Shown: piece after piece, positions 6,268-11,886 of the stretch
Position numbering within the stretch: the stretch's first letter is position 1
How the letters are laid out: each line of letters opens with the position of its first letter
Source: Caldifarciminota bacterium RBG_13_43_14
GTDB lineage: Bacteria > Hydrothermota > Tepidihabitantia > SM23-42
Assembly: GCA_001771735.1 (NCBI GenBank)
Contig: MEUM01000088.1
Span: forward strand, 16,394 to 28,279
Length of the DNA: 11,886 bases
Direction of reading: 5' to 3'
Translations under genes and position numbers: made by a program
Notes under the pieces: model-generated
Told to the model about the DNA's origin: nothing
What the model saw: only the letters and a program-made list of their open reading frames with translations
The model's database searches: none

Positions 6268-7605
6268 CTATCTGGTCAGGTCATTATAGAAAACAAGAAT
6301 GATCAGTATCAGAATCATTGCATAGCCGATTTGTTGGATTATCAGATGCGTTTTGCGTGAAAACTTACCCCTTCTGATGCCTTCAATGATCGCGATCAAA
6401 GCGTGTCCGCCGTCAAAGGCCGGTAGAGGAAAAAGATTAATAAGACCAAGATTTACCGATATTAAAGCCAGGAGACTCAGTAAATACTCAAATCCCCAGC
6501 TTGCCGATTCACCGCTCAGTCGGAAGATCGCAATCGGTCCACCCAGATTCCTTCTGGATACTTTGCCGGCGATTAATTGATATAATGTTCTTGTGATAAT
6601 CCATAAATATTCGATGGTTCGCTGTCCAGCGCTGATTATGGCCTGGGGTAGAGGTATCTTCTGTTTTGCTAAAGCCATCATGACACCGATCTCGCCAACC
6701 GTATCCTTGGAAGCAGGATCATCACGGGGAACAATTTCAGTTTGGAATTCATTGCCGTTACGAGACCAGGTGAAATTCAGAGCAGTCCCCGGGGAACTTC
6801 TGATAATATCAACCATTTGTTCCCACTCGTTGATACTGAGATCGTTGATCTTCAATATCGTATCACCGCGTTTCATTCCGGCACCATAAGCAGCACCGTT
6901 ACGCTTGACCGTACCGAGTACGGGCGGAACAATAGGTGAAATACCGATATCAGTATCCGCCGGCGGCAAATACAGCGTAAGTTCCTGTCCATTGCGCACA
7001 ACCACAATTATATTAGAATCACGGGTGTAGATATGAGTACCCAGATCTTCCCAGACCTTCATTGGCTTATTATTCAAGGCTATGACCGAATCTCCGTTCA
7101 TTAAGCCATATTTTGCTGCCCAAGAACCGTTTTCAACTTTCAGCTTTAAAAAGGGTGTTACAAATGCACCAAAAAAGGAAAATATGATAATTAGTACGAT
7201 AAATGCAGAAAATATATTTGCCAGAGGTCCGGCCGCGACGACCAGAACTCTCTTATGAGTTTTGGCTCCATAAAAATCCGATATTCCCGTAGTCTCCAGT
7301 ACTATATTATCCGTATTGTCCAGATTATTGCCTTCTCTTTTATCAACGGTTAATACCTCGACTTTTTTTGGCTTAAGTATTTCACCTTCAAAATCGCCGA
7401 CCATCTTTACGTATCCTCCGAGCGGGAATACGGCAATACGAAAATCAGTTTCACCGATATTCATTCTTATTAACGGCGGTCCATAACCGATCGAGAACTT
7501 TTCAACTGGTATTTTCGAGAGTTTTGCTGCAATGAAATGACCAATTTCATGAATCGTTACTGAAAAACCAAGTATAAATAAAAATGCCATAATAGTGATC
7601 AACAT
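6268..7605 (-). CDS. rseP: RseP-type site-2 membrane metalloprotease
   Basis: This is an inner-membrane zinc protease that cuts substrates within the membrane, such as anti-sigma factors or remnant signal peptides. The ATG at 7605 is chosen because AGGAGG lies six bases upstream; this gives 445 residues, the usual family length (an in-frame ATG at 7635 lacks such a site). The first helix carries HEIGH (19-23), the zinc ligands and catalytic Glu20. GYGPPL and FPLGGYVKMVGD follow. AGPLANIFSAFIVLIIIF is the second helix, and two PDZ domains span about 135-300 (the second contains GAGMKRGDTILKIN). NLFPLPAFDGGH near 390-401 supplies the third zinc ligand, Asp398. A C-terminal helix ends the protein. 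It overlaps the dxr stop by seven bases. Its substrate is not visible here. Confidence 0.95.
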   Translation of the reverse strand: MLITIMAFLFILGFSVTIHEIGHFIAAKLSKIPVEKFSIGYGPPLIRMNIGETDFRIAVFPLGGYVKMVGDFEGEILKPKKVEVLTVDKREGNNLDNTDNIVLETTGISDFYGAKTHKRVLVVAAGPLANIFSAFIVLIIIFSFFGAFVTPFLKLKVENGSWAAKYGLMNGDSVIALNNKPMKVWEDLGTHIYTRDSNIIVVVRNGQELTLYLPPADTDIGISPIVPPVLGTVKRNGAAYGAGMKRGDTILKINDLSINEWEQMVDIIRSSPGTALNFTWSRNGNEFQTEIVPRDDPASKDTVGEIGVMMALAKQKIPLPQAIISAGQRTIEYLWIITRTLYQLIAGKVSRRNLGGPIAIFRLSGESASWGFEYLLSLLALISVNLGLINLFPLPAFDGGHALIAIIEGIRRGKFSRKTHLIIQQIGYAMILILIILVFYNDLTR

Positions 7606-8726
7606 TGAAACCTCCTGACCATCTCTTTTGCCCACTTTTCAGTTTGCTGATAAACTTCGATATTTCCATCTTTCAATCTATGTTTATTCATTACCATTTT
7701 TATAACCCCCGGAATATCATCAAATTTTAATTTATCTTCAAGAAATAGTTTAACTGCTTCTTCGTTTGCCGCATTCAGAACGGCCGGCATGGTTTTGCCT
7801 GCTTTTAATGCCTGATAAGCAAATCCCAAGCATGGAAACTTTCTTTTATCAGGTGGAAGAAAATGAAAATTCATTGGTTTTTGAAGTTCAAGCGGCGGTA
7901 TATTAGATAAGAACCTTTGCGGAGATGTTAATGCATATTGAATTGGTAATTGCATGTCAGGCGGTGAAAGCTGAGCAATTACCGAGCCATCAATGAACTC
8001 GATCATTGAATGTATTATCGCTTCAGGATGCACTACTACTTTGATCTGATCGGCTGGAAATCCAAAAAGGTGATGGGCTTCGATCACTTCGAGACCCTTA
8101 TTCATCATGGTTGCTGAATCAACGGTTATTTTAGCCCCCATACGCCAGATCGGATGATTTAATACGTCTTTCTTGGTGATTTTTTTGGGAGATTTTTTTA
8201 AAAAAGGACCGCCGGAAGCGGTCAATATTAAATTCCTGACATCATCCTTGTTTCTACCTTCAAGGCATTGATATAATGCTGAGTGTTCACTATCTATCGG
8301 TAATAACTCTGCTTTAAACTTATTTACTGCCTTCATGATTATTTCACCATAGCTTACAAGTAATTCTTTTGTGGCTAGACATATGCGGGTTTTATTTCTT
8401 ATCGCCAGCAGCAGCGCATTTATTCCAATGGCTGACGCGAAAGAACATATCAAAATATCTGGGCACAGAATTTCAATCATTTTTTCAAGCCCATGCTCGC
8501 TGGTTACCAGCTTATGCCCGGGCAATTTTTTCAAGCATTTGCGATATGCCCGGTCATTAACAATCCCAATCATTTTAGGAGAAATTGATTTATACTGTTG
8601 CTGCAGGATGGCGATGTTTGAATATGCGGCGATTCCAACGATCTTGAATCCGGATAAAGCATTTATGACCTTGATCGCATTTTGTCCAATGTATCCGGTT
8701 GAGCCGAAAATAACGACTGTTTTCAT
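7599..8726 (-). CDS. dxr: 1-deoxy-D-xylulose 5-phosphate reductoisomerase
   Basis: Dxr converts DXP to 2-C-methyl-D-erythritol 4-phosphate with NADPH, the committed step of MEP isoprenoid synthesis in the cytoplasm. At 375 residues it is complete. The NADPH loop is FGSTGYIGQNAI (7-18), with Tyr12 where Ser is usual. LPIDSEHSALYQCLEG (142-157) holds the metal ligands Asp145 and Glu147. LTASGGPF, TVDSATMMNKGLEVIEAHHL and HPEAIIHSMIEF are the remaining signatures. The usual ANKE motif reads ATKE (118-121). Both substitutions look tolerable in an otherwise canonical enzyme. The start overlaps the ispD stop by four bases (ATGA), and the 3' end overlaps rseP by seven. Confidence 0.96.
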   Translation of the reverse strand: MKTVVIFGSTGYIGQNAIKVINALSGFKIVGIAAYSNIAILQQQYKSISPKMIGIVNDRAYRKCLKKLPGHKLVTSEHGLEKMIEILCPDILICSFASAIGINALLLAIRNKTRICLATKELLVSYGEIIMKAVNKFKAELLPIDSEHSALYQCLEGRNKDDVRNLILTASGGPFLKKSPKKITKKDVLNHPIWRMGAKITVDSATMMNKGLEVIEAHHLFGFPADQIKVVVHPEAIIHSMIEFIDGSVIAQLSPPDMQLPIQYALTSPQRFLSNIPPLELQKPMNFHFLPPDKRKFPCLGFAYQALKAGKTMPAVLNAANEEAVKLFLEDKLKFDDIPGVIKMVMNKHRLKDGNIEVYQQTEKWAKEMVRRFQC

Positions 8727-9382
8727 AGTAAGTGACTGATCAATTGAAGATCTTTTCTGTAAGTAATCTTGATATTTAAACGATCACCTTTAAACAAATA
8801 AACAGGCAGTCCAGCCGATTCCAATAATGCAGCTTCATCTGTGTATTCTATCATTGGGTCGGCAGTATCATAAGCCTTTCGCAGTATTTTTAGATCGAAA
8901 AACTGAGGAGTTTGTGTAAGAAATAAATGTTTTCTATCAATTGTCTTAATAACTTTGTTACTACTAACTAGTTTGACCGTATCAGTAATAGGTGTTCCCA
9001 TTATGACCGCGTGATATTTTTTACATAGTTTAATTCCGCGTTCAATAGTACTTCGGCGTATAATCGGACGGACGCAGTCATGAACGACCGCTATGCCTTT
9101 ACGATCACCCAGAGTTTTTAGGCCATTATATACTGAATCCTGTCGTCGTTTTCCGCCCGCAATTACTTTGATATATGAAAATCCATTATTTTTCATGAGT
9201 TTTTTCACATATGTGATTTTTTTTCGCGGAACTACCAGAATTATTTTCTTAATGTTCTTACATTTTCCAAAAATATTGATCACATGGCATACTAAAACCT
9301 GGTCATTAAGGTCAATAAACTGTTTATAACTGCCATATCGTTGACCTTTACCAGCTGCCATTATCAATGCAAAAGCAGGCAT
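8723..9382 (-). CDS. ispD: 2-C-methyl-D-erythritol 4-phosphate cytidylyltransferase
   Basis: IspD joins MEP to CMP from CTP, giving CDP-methylerythritol, the step after Dxr. The ATG at 9382 gives 219 residues and places the start close before ALIMAAGKGQRYG, as in the family; an in-frame TTG at 9397 is less likely. The CTP-binding loop AAGKGQRYGSYKQF (9-22) holds the expected Arg15 and Lys20. VVHDCVRPII, GTPITDTVKL, FLTQTPQFF and YTDEAALLE complete the family blocks. The start has no Shine-Dalgarno sequence, but a promoter-like pair lies so close that the message may be leaderless. It is the first gene of the ispD-dxr-rseP-radical SAM operon. Confidence 0.95.
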   Translation of the reverse strand: MPAFALIMAAGKGQRYGSYKQFIDLNDQVLVCHVINIFGKCKNIKKIILVVPRKKITYVKKLMKNNGFSYIKVIAGGKRRQDSVYNGLKTLGDRKGIAVVHDCVRPIIRRSTIERGIKLCKKYHAVIMGTPITDTVKLVSSNKVIKTIDRKHLFLTQTPQFFDLKILRKAYDTADPMIEYTDEAALLESAGLPVYLFKGDRLNIKITYRKDLQLISHLL

Positions 9383-9387
9383 TATGA

Positions 9388-9415
9388 ATGATAGCAATAA
9401 TCAACGAAAAGTCAA
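9388..9415 (-). promoter_or_regulatory. Candidate promoter for ispD giving a leaderless message
   Basis: On the minus strand TTGACT (9410-9415) and TATCAT (9388-9393) are separated by 16 bases, a good match to a sigma-70-type promoter. Initiation seven bases after the -10 box would fall at 9381-9382, on the ispD ATG itself. The absence of a Shine-Dalgarno sequence fits this. Confidence 0.4.
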
Positions 9416-9435
9416 GGAAAAGCTTAGCGCGTACA

Positions 9436-9494
9436 TGTGGGAGAGCCCTCCTGGGCTCGATTAATCTATTGCGGCCAGGAAAGCCTCTCCCACT
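9436..9494 (+). repeat. REPIN-like double-hairpin repeat, copy 2 (partly decayed)
   Basis: It begins TGTGGGA with an intact GAGCCC-TCCT-GGGCTC hairpin. The second hairpin (about 9471-9487) has a mismatch and one extra base compared with copy 3, and the end is TCCCACT. It lies in the divergent gap between ispD and the lipoprotein gene. The outer flank GCGCGTACA matches the flank of the copy at 4833. Confidence 0.8.
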
Positions 9495-9503
9495 GACGAT
9501 AAT

Positions 9504-9561
9504 TGTGGGAGAGCCCTCCTGGGCTCGATTAATCTATCGCGGCTGGAAAGCCGCTCCCACA
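9504..9561 (+). repeat. REPIN-like double-hairpin repeat, copy 3
   Basis: This is a clean 58-base copy: outer arms TGTGGGA/TCCCACA, hairpin GAGCCC-TCCT-GGGCTC, a 12-base linker GATTAATCTATC, and hairpin GCGGCT-GGAA-AGCCGC. It follows copy 2 in the same orientation after nine bases, a 68-base period. Confidence 0.8.
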
Positions 9562-9606
9562 GGACGATACATAGTTAGTTAAATGACCAATTACTGATTA
9601 CTATAT

Positions 9607-9648
9607 GAATCTTGCATCATGAATCCAGTATTAAGCATCGGTTTTTCC
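9607..9648 (-). repeat. Dispersed repeat, copy 2 (block C)
   Basis: On the minus strand GGAAAAACCGATGCTTAA and then GGATTCATGATGCAAG match 4719-4756. The preceding minus-strand bases CGTAACACGAAGGAAA (about 9645-9660) also resemble CGTAGCGCGAAGGAAA at 313-328, joining blocks B and C as a mosaic. Confidence 0.5.
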
Positions 9649-9693
9649 TTCGTGTTACGCGTTACTCGGTACGATCTGCGCTATTTTTCCCGC

Positions 9694-9721
9694 TTGACAT
9701 TTCAGCAATTATATATATAGT
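9694..9721 (+). promoter_or_regulatory. Strong sigma-70-type promoter for the lipoprotein/LysM operon
   Basis: TTGACA (9694-9699) is followed after 16 bases by TATAGT (9716-9721) within an alternating TATATA run that also offers -10 hexamers at shorter spacing. The start codon lies 38 bases downstream of the -10 box, behind a strong ribosome site (AAGGAGGAG, about 9745-9753). Confidence 0.65.
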
Positions 9722-9758
9722 TTTGTATGGTCTCTCTAAAAAGGAAGGAGGAGACATT

Positions 9759-10031
9759 ATGAAAAAGATCGTAGGGATTGTACTTCTTAGCATCATATTA
9801 ATTGGCTGTGGACCAAAGATGGCTAAGAAAGAGACCCTGGATGCACTTAATGAAGCCCGTGCTGCATTGGAAGCAGCCCAGGATCGAATTGTTCAACTCG
9901 AAGCGAAAATCACTGACCTGAATGCCAAAAAAGCTGAACTCGAACAAGGAATAAGCGGCCTGGAAAATCAGATAAATGAGCTGCAGGATAAGATCAGCAA
10001 GAACTGCAAGAAACAAGGAGGTGGGAAATGA
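9759..10031 (+). CDS. Small Lpp-like coiled-coil lipoprotein
   Basis: The ATG at 9759 is set by a strong AAGGAGGAG site and gives 90 residues; the frame is open further upstream but without a start signal. The signal peptide MKKIVGIVLLSIILIGC ends in a canonical lipobox (Leu14-Ile-Gly-Cys17), with Gly after the lipidated Cys. Residues about 24-80 form a continuous heptad coiled coil (LEAAQDRIVQLEAKITDLNA and on), followed by KNCKKQGGGK. The size, lipid anchor, single helix and C-terminal lysine recall Braun's lipoprotein (Lpp), whose final lysine is linked to peptidoglycan. There is no alignable Lpp sequence, so this is analogy. The stop overlaps the next start (ATGA), tying it to the LysM protein. 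Confidence 0.8.
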   Translation: MKKIVGIVLLSIILIGCGPKMAKKETLDALNEARAALEAAQDRIVQLEAKITDLNAKKAELEQGISGLENQINELQDKISKNCKKQGGGK

Positions 10032-10624
10032 AAAAGATTTACTCGTTATTCCTTGTTTTGTTGATCGCCCTGCCAATGCTTGCTTTTGCTCAAGAGAAGA
10101 TGACTGAAAAAGAAGCTCAGGAAGAATTAGTAAGGGTTAAAGCTGAGCTTGCTGATGCTGAAGCTCGGATCGAAGAGCTTGAGATCATGGCAAAAGAACT
10201 GGATGCCGAAGTCGGAACGCTCCAGGCACGTTATGATGAGTTGACAGCACAACTGGAAACTCTCAAGAAAGAATGGGAATTGTGTCAATATGGGCGGTAC
10301 AAAGTAGTTGAAGGTGACTGGCTTTCAAAGATCGCAGGAATGCGCAATGTATATCATAAAGGTGCCCAATGGCCAATGATATACGAAGCTAACAAAGAAA
10401 AAGTAAAGAATCCAAACCTTATCTATCCAGGCTGGGTTTTATTGATACCAACGCTTGATAAATACTCAGTCATTCCTGGAGATTGTCTTTATTTGATTGC
10501 TTCCTATCTTTCAATATATTCAAATGCCAAACGTTGGCCCGAAATATATGAAGCAAATAAGGATAAGATTAAAGATCGCGACATGATCTATCCACGACAG
10601 GAATTTATAATACCGCATGAGTAG
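10028..10624 (+). CDS. Secreted coiled-coil protein with two LysM domains
   Basis: The 198-residue protein has a Sec signal peptide MKKIYSLFLVLLIALPMLAFA with likely cleavage after Ala21 (AFA|Q). A coiled coil follows at about 24-85 (rich in Glu, Ala and Leu), then LysM 1 at about 91-141 (YKVVEGDWLSKIAG to GWVLLIP) and LysM 2 at about 146-196 (YSVIPGDCLYLIA to EFIIP). Both have the WP.IYEANK.K....LIYP core. LysM domains bind the glycan chains of peptidoglycan, so the mature protein should sit in the periplasm. It has no catalytic domain. A GGAGG site precedes the ATG, which overlaps the lipoprotein stop by four bases. The pairing of two coiled coils suggests that the two products interact. 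Confidence 0.85.
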   Translation: MKKIYSLFLVLLIALPMLAFAQEKMTEKEAQEELVRVKAELADAEARIEELEIMAKELDAEVGTLQARYDELTAQLETLKKEWELCQYGRYKVVEGDWLSKIAGMRNVYHKGAQWPMIYEANKEKVKNPNLIYPGWVLLIPTLDKYSVIPGDCLYLIASYLSIYSNAKRWPEIYEANKDKIKDRDMIYPRQEFIIPHE

Positions 10625-10629
10625 TCTTT

Positions 10630-11571
10630 ATGGGAGGGGTTGATCTTCAGCCCCTCCCAATTATAGTGAAAGCAACAATACCTATACACGACGTCGATCC
10701 AACAATATTGTTCGGCTGTAATGACGAATTTATAAAAAAAATACAGACTCGTTTCAATGTTACGATCGCTTTGCGCAATAATGCATTGCAGGTAAAGGGT
10801 GATGAGAAGAATGTACGAGATGCCGCCCGAATGATCAAACAAATGATTGGTACCGGTGAAACCGGCAAGGATGATGTATATAAAAAAGTCAGCGAGGTTG
10901 AAGAAAACGATCCTTCGCAGGTAACAACACCAAAAAGACTTGTGAAAGCAAAAACTGAAGGACAGGCATCATATTTAAGCGCGATCGATAATAATGATAT
11001 CGTTATCAGTATCGGGCCGGCCGGAACCGGAAAAACTTATTTGGGTGTTGCTAAGGCAGTAGCGTATTTGATGGCTCACAAAGTTGAAAGGATTATGCTT
11101 ACACGGCCTGCGGTCGAAGCCGGAGAATCGCTTGGTTTTTTGCCCGGTGCGATCGAAGAAAAGGTCGATCCCTATCTGCGACCTCTGTTTGATGCACTGA
11201 ATGATTTTTTGCCCTTTGATCGGGTCAAAAAATACATGGCGATGAAAACAATAGAAGTCGCACCGCTTGCCTATATGCGAGGTCGTACGCTCAATGATTC
11301 TTTTATTATATTGGATGAAGCCCAGAACACGACTAGTATACAGATGAAGATGTTCCTTACCCGGATGGGTTGGCGATCAAAGGTGGTGGTAACTGGCGAT
11401 ATAACCCAGGTCGATCTTCCGCCTAATGTTTTTTCTGGATTGATCGAAATTCAACATCTATTAAAAGCTATCGAGGGTATAAAATTTGTGTATCTGAACG
11501 AAAAAGATGTTGTTCGTCATCATCTGGTTCAAAAAATGATAAGAGCATATGAAGAGAAAAATACAAAGTAA
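10630..11571 (+). CDS. phoH: PhoH-family ATPase
   Basis: This is a cytoplasmic PhoH/YbeZ-type nucleotide-binding protein, linked in many bacteria to RNA metabolism with YbeY. The 313-residue frame has an N-terminal KH-like segment (ATIPIHDVDPTILFGCNDEF from 15), a linker, and the PhoH ATPase domain. Walker A is GPAGTGKT (129-136), TRPAVEAGESLGFLPG is at 158-173, Walker B is FIILDEAQ (225-232) and VTGDITQVDLP is at 254-264. The ATG at 10630, five bases after the LysM stop, would rely on reinitiation. Family similarity begins only near residue 14, so the GTG at 10666, past the hairpin, may be the true start; neither has a ribosome site. The 3' end overlaps the next gene by 23 bases. Confidence 0.93.
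   Translation: MGGVDLQPLPIIVKATIPIHDVDPTILFGCNDEFIKKIQTRFNVTIALRNNALQVKGDEKNVRDAARMIKQMIGTGETGKDDVYKKVSEVEENDPSQVTTPKRLVKAKTEGQASYLSAIDNNDIVISIGPAGTGKTYLGVAKAVAYLMAHKVERIMLTRPAVEAGESLGFLPGAIEEKVDPYLRPLFDALNDFLPFDRVKKYMAMKTIEVAPLAYMRGRTLNDSFIILDEAQNTTSIQMKMFLTRMGWRSKVVVTGDITQVDLPPNVFSGLIEIQHLLKAIEGIKFVYLNEKDVVRHHLVQKMIRAYEEKNTK
10632..10658 (+). terminator. Strong hairpin between the LysM gene and phoH
   Basis: GGGAGGGG (10632-10639) pairs perfectly with CCCCTCCC (10651-10658), and TTGA/TCAG extends the stem to 12 pairs (one G-T) around a three-base loop. It begins eight bases after the LysM stop. The following bases AATTATAG are not a U-tract, so it may be a partial terminator, an mRNA 3'-end stabiliser or a control on phoH translation. 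Confidence 0.5.
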
Positions 11572-11886
11572 ATATCTCATCCTCGGTGGTTTGATATTGC
11601 TTTATAATCTACTTTTCCTGCCACCTTTGTTCAATCCCCGCTACAATATCAATGAGGGCGAAGTGGCTACTTTTGAACTCATCGCGCCCTATGATTTTGA
11701 TGTACTCCGAAGCGAACAGGAACTTAATGTTGAGCTGAACAAAATAATCGATCGGATTCCGCCGATATATGATCATAATCCAGATATAGTCAAAAACCTT
11801 GAAAGAAAATCTAAAGATATGCAGGATCTGCTTACTGAGCTGATGACTCAGGAGGGTCTAAGAACCGATACAATAATAAGCCATTA
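11549..11886 (+). CDS. 7TM-HD (PgpH/YqfF-like) protein, N-terminal part
   Basis: An open frame from the ATG at 11549 runs off the window after 112 residues; the beginning lies inside the phoH 3' end. It starts with a basic segment MKRKIQSKY and one hydrophobic helix (about 9-27), then an extracytoplasmic region NINEGEVATFELIAPYDFDV, RSEQEL and RIPPIYDHNPDIV. These are typical of the extracellular domain of 7TM receptors with an HD hydrolase domain; the Listeria member PgpH degrades cyclic di-AMP. The later membrane helices and HD domain are outside the window, so activity cannot be checked. The order phoH then this family (often then ybeY) is common in bacteria and supports the call. Confidence 0.8.
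   Translation, partial: MKRKIQSKYLILGGLILLYNLLFLPPLFNPRYNINEGEVATFELIAPYDFDVLRSEQELNVELNKIIDRIPPIYDHNPDIVKNLERKSKDMQDLLTELMTQEGLRTDTIISH

Noticed and set aside
8371..8739. 122-residue open frame on the plus strand
   Set aside because: It is antisense to dxr and has no recognisable domain or start signal.
9436..9561. Tandem repeats as a minimal CRISPR array
   Set aside because: Only two units, separated by nine bases, and each is an internally palindromic double hairpin; there is no spacer-length unique sequence and no cas gene.
9504..9561. Cloverleaf-like fold as a tRNA or small RNA gene
   Set aside because: The two hairpins with an outer stem lack tRNA-conserved bases, the length is 58, and the same unit recurs in both orientations in gaps, which fits a repeat.
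9612..9758. N-terminal extension of the lipoprotein frame
   Set aside because: The extension would cover the promoter and the ribosome site and would bury the signal peptide and lipobox inside the protein.

Overview
The window is bacterial chromosome with a moderate-to-low GC content, densely packed into operons but with intergenic gaps full of short repeats. The cell it suggests has a diderm-style envelope: a lipobox lipoprotein with a coiled coil, a LysM envelope protein and an RseP-type site-2 protease. It uses the MEP isoprenoid route and makes the 7-deazaguanine precursor of queuosine. Short-spacer Shine-Dalgarno sites and many ATGA stop/start overlaps are typical. The exact phylum cannot be read from the sequence. 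The gene set and the intergenic repeats would suit an uncultivated, candidate-phylum-type genome such as the WOR-3 group, but this is a guess.

Left part, + strand (2-4698). The window opens in the 3' end of a citryl-CoA lyase/citrate synthase-family gene. A repeat-rich gap follows, then a two-subunit aconitase-family hydro-lyase (leuC, leuD). Then, mostly with 4-base overlaps, come a KtrA-type K+ channel gating subunit, a small TPR protein, a DUF366-type protein and the radical SAM enzyme QueE. leuD-ktrA-TPR-DUF366-queE looks like one translationally coupled unit. The citrate-type neighbour and an atypical specificity loop in LeuD leave open whether LeuCD serves leucine synthesis or isomerises a tricarboxylate.

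Middle part, - strand (4955-9382). An operon reading right to left holds ispD, dxr, rseP and a B12-binding-like radical SAM protein of unknown role. The radical SAM protein carries an unusual cysteine spacing (CX1CX7C). ispD and dxr give the second and third steps of the MEP pathway, and rseP is a frequent companion of dxr in bacteria. A possible promoter in front of ispD would give a leaderless message.

Right part, + strand (9759-11886). A strong promoter drives a Lpp-like coiled-coil lipoprotein that ends in lysine, translationally coupled to a secreted coiled-coil/double-LysM protein. Together they look like an outer membrane-peptidoglycan tether. A strong hairpin separates them from phoH, which overlaps the start of a 7TM-HD (PgpH/YqfF-like) gene cut by the window edge.

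Repeats. Three copies of a 58-base REPIN-like element (two opposed hairpins inside an outer inverted repeat) sit at 4833-4890, 9436-9494 and 9504-9561. Their sequence is strikingly like Pseudomonas REP units. Around them lie fragments of at least three other repeated blocks and an AT-rich repeat based on TAAATTCTAAAT, one long copy of which lies between leuC and leuD.
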